Positions 58,330-64,000 of a DNA stretch of 64,000 bases are shown here, in pieces. The notes beneath the pieces are model-generated. The model was not told the origin of the DNA, ran no database searches, and saw only the letters and a program-made list of their open reading frames with translations. Made by a program: the position numbers and the translations under genes. Origin of the DNA: Pseudeuparius sepicola (Eukaryota > Arthropoda > Insecta > Coleoptera > Anthribidae); NCBI GenBank assembly GCA_963920635.1, contig OY987298.1:116922035-116986034 (forward strand). The letters run 5' to 3'. Numbering within the stretch: the stretch's first letter is position 1; every line of letters starts with the position of its first letter.

Positions 58330-58512
58330 AAGTTTTTTTTTTGGGTATACAAAAAATCGTAGCCGGGCCAAGATTTGCATTTTGAAAGTGGTCGGAAGAT
58401 CAAAAGAAGCAGTTTTTGAAGGCCTCTCAAACAAAAAAAAGTTCAGGCGATTATCTCCAAAAATAAAGATTTTATGAATTTGCATATATGTCTAAAAGTA
58501 GACATCCTGTAA
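58330..58512 (+). repeat. Solo arm of the 17861 foldback family
   Basis: Matches 18965-19125 in direct orientation: ATCG-AGCCGG-C, ATTTTGAAA, AAAAGAAGC, GAAGGCC, AAACAAAAAAAAGTT and GGCGATTATCTCCAAAAAT. It ends in GACATCCTGTA, a mutated terminus. Confidence 0.75.
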
Positions 58513-58740
58513 GTATGGTTAAATCGCCATATTTTGACTTCAAGACCCTACGGTTAGTGGGTTGACCTCATTTTCTGGGACACGCTGTATAATGGTTAAT
58601 GTTTTTCTTGACGCAAAATAAGCAGAAAATGAAAAAATGTAGCAATGAATTGTCAGGGGTTGTCGCCACGAGTAAATATTATGGAGAAGGATCATTTAGA
58701 AATCGTGATATTTTTGTTGAACCCTATAATTGATACGATT

Positions 58741-58849
58741 AGAGGCCAATTTCATAATGAAACTAAAGTATTGTTTAAAATAATGAATAAACATTGTTGC
58801 TAAACTTCGTTTAATTTTCACGGATACTTGTATTATGAAATTGGCCCTC
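58741..58849. repeat. 109-bp hairpin element
   Basis: GAGGCCAATTTCATAAT and ATTATGAAATTGGCCCTC form the ends. Confidence 0.7.
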
Positions 58850-60370
58850 AAGATTATGCATTCCTTAAAACCGGCAACGTCCTCCCTACTAAACATTTGA
58901 ATTTGGTGGGACATGTCAATAATTTTAAACCGAGCCTTTTTCAGTATCCTGCCCCCAATTCGTAACGGCGCGGTGCTCCTTTTTATTAAAGCACAAAACA
59001 AATTTTGACTAGCGGAACCTCCTGCCACGATGAGCCTGAAAATAAGGAAGTAGCATGTAATGGAATTTCCAAGTGAATTGCTAATAAATGGCAAATATGG
59101 CTCAAAATATTTCTACAGATATCCTTATTTTTAAAAAATTGCTTCTGCAAACTAATAAATTAGAAATTAAATTCAAAATTTTGAAACTTTTCTTCGGGAG
59201 CACGAACCGATTTTTATGTCTAAAATTTGTCCGATTTTTGCCGAACGTTTATTTTTATGCTGTGTGAAATAGTCTTGTCAAAAACAACTTATATATTATT
59301 TTTTCTACTCCTACTAGTAACATACCTATTAAGTAACGGTTTAGGTTATAAGTAAGTGCATTGTTAGGAACACTGACACGTAATGACTGACACGTGATGA
59401 CTGACATGTAATAAAAAAAAATTACATATCTATTCTTAATTAAAACACAATTATCACGGGTGCCTTGTTAGCGCGGAATCCGCGCCACCATAGCAACCAA
59501 CCAGCATACTAATTGTTGCCTGTCAGATAATCAGAAGTATAATAATTTATCTATTAGAATAGTTTATCTTTGGTCGAAGAAAAATTATAGTACAAAACTA
59601 GAGTTGTTGGCTTATTACATACTCGTCTAATTACAGCACTCTCCGCTGCGCGGCTCTTGTGCAACTTTTCCACTCATACGTATAGTCCTCCTTAAGGCAG
59701 AATGCGTGCGACGTAAGGGGGAAGAACTCGCAAATATTATAGAATTAGTCACAGTTCAGGGGAGTAGCTCAATTTTGTGTAACTCACTGACATAATTTTC
59801 ATATAATTGTTATTTAATTTATTGTTAATATTATTCTTAACGGTGATGCCTTAGATTATGGAGGAAGGCAAACCCTTATAACATTGGAAATTATTTCTCG
59901 TGCTTGAGAATGCAACGTTCTTCCCTGTTTACTCATTTTGCACACGTTAACTCCCGAACATACGAAACGCCACTGAGCTCACCGAGCCGGCGGAAAAAAC
60001 TTGCCAGCGGCCTAAAAAATGAGGTCTGTATGGTAGCCCAAATACGCAGTTAATTTTACGTACTACAGAAACAGGCACAAAACGCGTTGGCTAACTGATT
60101 TTGTCAGCCGACTCCTTCGCAGAACTGCTGTGTTGCCGTATTTCAAAGCCGATGTAGACGCGACGATGTTGAAAAAAATATAATAGGTGTTTTATCACAC
60201 CGCGTTAAAAATAAATGATAAACAAAAATGGGTAAGTGGTCCCGTGATGCGAGCTTTATTTTTTCGGTATAACAGAGTTCAGAAATTCGGCTTCAATATG
60301 ATAAAACTTGTATTCGCCAATAAATAACGACTACTTTAATTAAATTTTTAAAAATTGGTGTACTTTATAG
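58850..60370. other. No gene; short tandem repeat at 59368-59412
   Basis: ACTGACACGTAATG-type units recur three times at 59368-59412. At 60226 AAAAATGGGTAAGTGG is another ATG next to a donor-like site, without exon context. The rest is AT-rich. Confidence 0.4.
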
Positions 60371-60379
60371 ATTAAGTTT

Positions 60380-60957
60380 ATATGTAAGTCAATGGACACT
60401 AAAAATCGTTTATAATACTATAATTTTGCCACATCTAAATTTTTGTAGTACTATTTTATATTTATTTAAAAAAGTTGACAAAGATCGTTTGCAAATTTTA
60501 CAAAATAAATCAATGAGAATTATTTTAGGGTGGAATAAGTATAGCAAAATTTTAGATATGTTAAATAAATTAGAATGGCTTAACATAGAAAATTATTTAG
60601 AATATAAAACTTTAATATTTATTCCTAAAATTAAATTAAATTTAGTAGCGCCGTATTTTAGCAACATGTTAACAAAATTTCAAGAAGTACATAATTATCA
60701 AACAAGAGGAAATTCAAATTTTGTTCTGGACCAAAAAAATTCTAAATTTGCTCAAAATTCGATTTTTTTTAAAGGATTAATTTGTTACAATAATTTAGCC
60801 ACATCATTAAAAAATTCTTCATTAAAACAGTTTTAAAGTGTAATTATTTAAATAAGTGGAATAGGATATTAATACACAGTAGGTTTTATTTATTAATGAT
60901 GTAGTTGGATAGCAATTTGTTGCTAAATAAATTTGTTTATTATTATTATTATTATTA
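60380..60957 (+). mobile_element. 5'-truncated non-LTR retrotransposon, 3' end
   Basis: Plus-strand remnant containing the C-terminal part of an RT ORF, a short 3' UTR and an (ATT)n tail (about 60938-60957). 5' truncation is the usual fate of target-primed insertions. Confidence 0.75.
60426..60836 (+). pseudogene. RT ORF C-terminal fragment
   Basis: Encodes LPHLNFCSTILYLFKK, LQILQNKSMRIILG and a YQTRGNSNF segment, the region after the RT thumb in CR1/Jockey-type elements (normally LP-L-YC...LQ--QN-A-R). The frame continues upstream to about 60408 without a Met, so the ORF is a fragment. It ends at 60836. Neither the RT active site nor the endonuclease is present. Confidence 0.75.
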
Positions 60958-60959
60958 CT

Positions 60960-61304
60960 CGTATAGGAAATCTCGCAACGCTGCCTGCATTTGCCCTAAT
61001 ATGTCCCTGATTTGTTCAGTCAATCTAGGGAGTTTAGCAAATGGCAAATGAACTGTCGACGAAATGACTATAAACTGAGAGCATTGAGTAATATTTTTGT
61101 CAAATTTGACAGTTCATTGGTGCTTAAGTAGCATGTCGTTGTCTATCTTTTGACCAAATATTGACAACAATGAATTTTGCATTGTAACTAATTTATTCTC
61201 CAATAGATGGTGACCGACTACTTCAGCATGAATAATTATAATAATAGTATTATGTTTTCAAATTATATATTATATATAAATTCACAGATGTGTTTACTAC
61301 CTAC
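60960..61304. other. No gene recognised
   Basis: Unique AT-rich sequence. Confidence 0.4.
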
Positions 61305-61771
61305 TAGACCGTCAGATAGTGAGAGATTTAGGTGCCCTAAGCATTCAAGCCTCGAAGAGGGATGAAAAGTACATACATGCTGAGTAGAATGTATGGAAAT
61401 TTACGAGTGAATTATGTATAATATGTTTTTTTATGTTATTCGGGCTAGTGACGATGTACATTTTCATACTTTCGATGGGCTTGTGTGGATAATTCGATCA
61501 AAATCTCGATTTTCCCTTACATATAAATTACGCAACACTCAAGCCTTTGGTTTTCCCAACCCATGTTCTATTAATTAATCATTTAGTGGACACGGCTTAC
61601 GTATGGGCAACAGACACCTTTTACTTCTGTTAAGGAAAATCGAATTTTCCATATGTTATTCCCAGGGGCCACTCGTAAATTTCCCTTCATTCTACTCAAC
61701 ATCGATGTACTTTTCTTCGAGGCTTGTATGGGAAAATAAGGCACCTACATCTGTCACTATCTGACGGTCTA
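61305..61771. mobile_element. MITE with TAGACCGTCAGATAGTGA ends
   Basis: The ends are inverted copies. Inner blocks AGGTGCC, CAAGCCTCGA, AAAAGTACAT, AGTAGAATG and AAATTTACGAGTG return inverted at 61664-61740. The interior is unrelated on the two sides. Superfamily is unclear. Confidence 0.78.
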
Positions 61772-62115
61772 TTCCCCTTTCCTAAGATACCTATTAAGTA
61801 ATAATAATTATTACGCACAAAATACTTCAAACTATAGGAGTACCTACCCCAGAGGCAACCATATGCATTGACGGGATATACGTCATTTACGGCTAGTAGG
61901 GCCGATTTTTTCTTATAGAACTACTCAAGCGCTAGAAAACCGTAGAAATTTTTGTGAGTGTAGAACAAATAATAAATCACAAACCAGTTGTCCGAAGGCG
62001 AAAAGCCCCGCAGTTCAGACAGTTTGAGACGCTTCGAATGACGCCACCGCGAAATACTAAACACTACCTACCTTTTGTTAATTAACCTAAACACGGCGAT
62101 AAAGGCATGAGTATT
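61772..62115. other. No gene recognised
   Basis: Unique sequence between a MITE and the next retrotransposon. Confidence 0.4.
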
Positions 62116-64000
62116 TAATAATAATAATAATAATAATATGACTTTATTTTACCTGGCGGGATGTCAGCTAATAGCTGCTTGAAGTCCAACCAGGGCAAAG
62201 TATCTTAGAATAAGTCCTTATAATAATTTAAACACATGCAACACCAACAAAAATATAATATAGCATTATCAGAACCTTAAAACCTAACAACTAAAACTAA
62301 GCAAACCATAATCACAATGCGCAAGTAAAACGAACAGTAAAAGTAAGGGGGAAGCAGGTAAAAAACACACAATTACAACACTTAGCCCAAGAGATCGCAG
62401 ACAATAAGGGACTTAATTTTTCTCTTAAAAGAAGACATAGGCAGAATCTTAATGGTGCTCGGTATTTTATTAAAAATATGGGAACTCATATATGAAAAAG
62501 ATCCCCTAAACTGGGAGGTGCGGTGACTAGGCCGCATGTTCAAACTGTATCCTACAAATCATAAATTTGCATTATGATATGGTCTCTCAGACACAACTTG
62601 GCTTTAAGATAAACAGGTATTCCTCTCAGTAACACTATGTGAGTGAGGCAGGCCAAACGCAGAAGCCATCTTTGACGCATAGTAAGCCAGCCCAACATTT
62701 TTATATGCGGAGTAACATGCTCCCTTCTCGGCACCCCAACAATAAAACGGACGCAAGCGTTTTGCACTTTTTGCAATCTATATGCCTCCAACTGCGACAA
62801 ACAACGACCGTATATTAGGTCGCAATACTCAATCCTGCTCAAAATTAGGGCATCTGACAGTTTACTTTTACACTTTGTCGGGAGAATGTTTCTAAAACTA
62901 TAAAGTGATCTCAACCCCGCATATGAGCCCTTCACCACCCTATTAATGTGAAAGTTAAACAACTGTCAAACGTCACACCGAGATTTCTAATCGATGATAC
63001 ATGTTCCAACTCCTGACCATCTATATATAACTTAATAACAGCACTCTTGTATTTACTTCTCTTAGAGGCGAATGTTATCACAGCCGATTTTTTTGAGTTA
63101 ACATTCAAAGCATGGCTGTTAAACCACTCGCTAACTCTGTTGACATCTGAGGATAACCTGACATTGGCTTCAATGTGATCGTCCGGGTGGTAAGATAAGT
63201 AGATCTGCGTATCATCGGCATAAGATTGCATTGAGCTATAACTGATAACTGTACTAAGGTCCGACATATACAAGGTAAAAAGCACCGGACCCAGTATTGA
63301 GCCCTGAGGCACTCCTTTAACAAGCTCTCTCTCGTCAGATACCGCATTTCCCACTTTAACTTTTTGCGACCGGAAAGACAAGTAATGACGAAACCACATT
63401 ATAGCTGTTTCATTAAAACCAAGGTAATGAAGTTTTGCGAGCAGAAGGCGATGATCTAAGCAATCAAACGCCTTACTCAGATCAAGCATAACCGCAGTTG
63501 TAACACAAGACTTATCTATAGCACGCAAGTAATCGTCACATATATCTGTCAGGGTGGTAACCGTACTGTGACCCCCTCGAAATCCTGATTGGGTATCGGG
63601 AATTAATTTAAATTTATTAATGTGTTCATTAAAAGTAATTTTTGAAAAAAGTGGCAAGATACTTATGGGCCTGAAATCACAGGGGGCAGTCGGACTATCA
63701 ACTTTAGGTAATGGTTTAACAGTAGCCAATTTCCACAATTTGGGCACAACGCCATCCTCAATCGAAACGTTTATTATATGTGTCAACGCATCAACACAAA
63801 AAGGCATTAAAAGGCTAACAATCCTGAGACTTAATCCATCATGCCCCGCAGCGTTTGATTTTATTTTAGAAAATGCCCCCAAAACTTCATGAGATGTGAC
63901 CAATCTTTTTCTGTACGTGCGCATATTTCGACAGAATCGTTTCACGTAACGCAATTTAAAAAAGGTTAGTGCGGACCTAACGAACCCTCAGCTTATCATT
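62116..64000 (-). mobile_element. Non-LTR retrotransposon (CR1/Jockey-type), 3' half, continues past the window
   Basis: Minus-strand element. The 3' tail is a (TTA)n run (62116-62138), the 3' UTR and C-terminus follow, and the RT domain runs to the right edge. The 3' UTR begins TGACTTTATTTTACC, resembling TGTCTTTATTGAAC in the 43790 element, so the two may be related families. Confidence 0.85.
62440..63954 (-). pseudogene. Reverse transcriptase, nearly intact palm, partial
   Basis: RT motifs in order from 63954: DGLSLRIVS, FRPISILPLFSKI, DTQSGFRGGHST, VMLDLSKAFDCLDH (motif A with its aspartate), GVPQGSILGPVLF, QSYADDTQIY (intact YADD) and the thumb to 62932. Just after SKI, several residues usual for the family are missing. 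A frame change near 62950 moves reading into 62552-62962 (SRIEYCDLIYG, LQKVQNACVRFIVG). A stop at 62552 precedes a further in-family C-terminal stretch (to about 62400). The catalytic residues are present, but the ORF is broken. Confidence 0.88.

Noticed and set aside
60226..60270. Start of a coding exon at ATGGGTAAGTGG
   Set aside because: The frame closes within a few codons and no downstream exon is identifiable; kept only as part of a low-interest finding.

Overview
The window looks like intergenic or intronic DNA from an arthropod, most likely an insect. It is AT-rich and made almost entirely of transposable elements and their remains. I recognise no host protein gene and no functional rRNA or tRNA gene. 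The insect assignment rests on an errantivirus (an insect endogenous retrovirus of the Ty3/gypsy group) primed by a Ser-type tRNA, on CR1/Jockey-type retrotransposons, and on dense foldback MITEs. The species is unknown; a beetle would fit but is not shown.

Region 1 (about 450-13,205) is one nested structure. Two diverged inverted arms of about 1.9 kb (451-2320 and 11,225-13,204) face each other. The loop between them holds an errantivirus on the minus strand (2950-10,666). That element has two 176-bp LTRs differing at 2 positions, a TGGG target duplication, a tRNA-Ser primer site, an intact gag, a pol broken by four frameshifts and one stop, and an env with a furin site, a fusion-peptide-like segment and one in-frame stop. 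The gag/pol overlap carries a -1 slippery heptamer, and a splice-acceptor-like site sits at the pol/env junction.

Region 2 (about 13,200-28,700) carries a hAT-like element (16,969-21,583; 8-bp duplication CACCTCAG). Its ends are arrays of a CGAGA pentamer, and it was partly duplicated in tandem together with upstream flank. Nested inside is a 1.27-kb foldback element. Further right lie two copies of a 0.47-kb MITE with TA duplications, a tRNA-derived SINE with an 11-bp duplication, and a 122-bp minisatellite containing CCAAGATGGCGG.

Region 3 (about 28,700-43,500) is low-complexity AT-rich DNA with foldbacks, including a TTAA-flanked MITE and a 640-bp near-palindrome. Region 4 (43,521-47,343) is a DNA element with inverted ends interrupted by a decayed non-LTR retrotransposon. 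Region 5 (47,300-64,000) has more foldbacks, a small insertion with a hammerhead-ribozyme-like fold, a long AT microsatellite, a GC-richer block that may be LTR-derived, a 1.05-kb foldback, a 3' fragment of one non-LTR element (plus strand) and the 3' half of another (minus strand) running off the right edge.

The elements have mostly inserted into one another. Several coding breaks fall in homopolymer runs, so sequencing error should be separated from true decay before dead elements are called dead.
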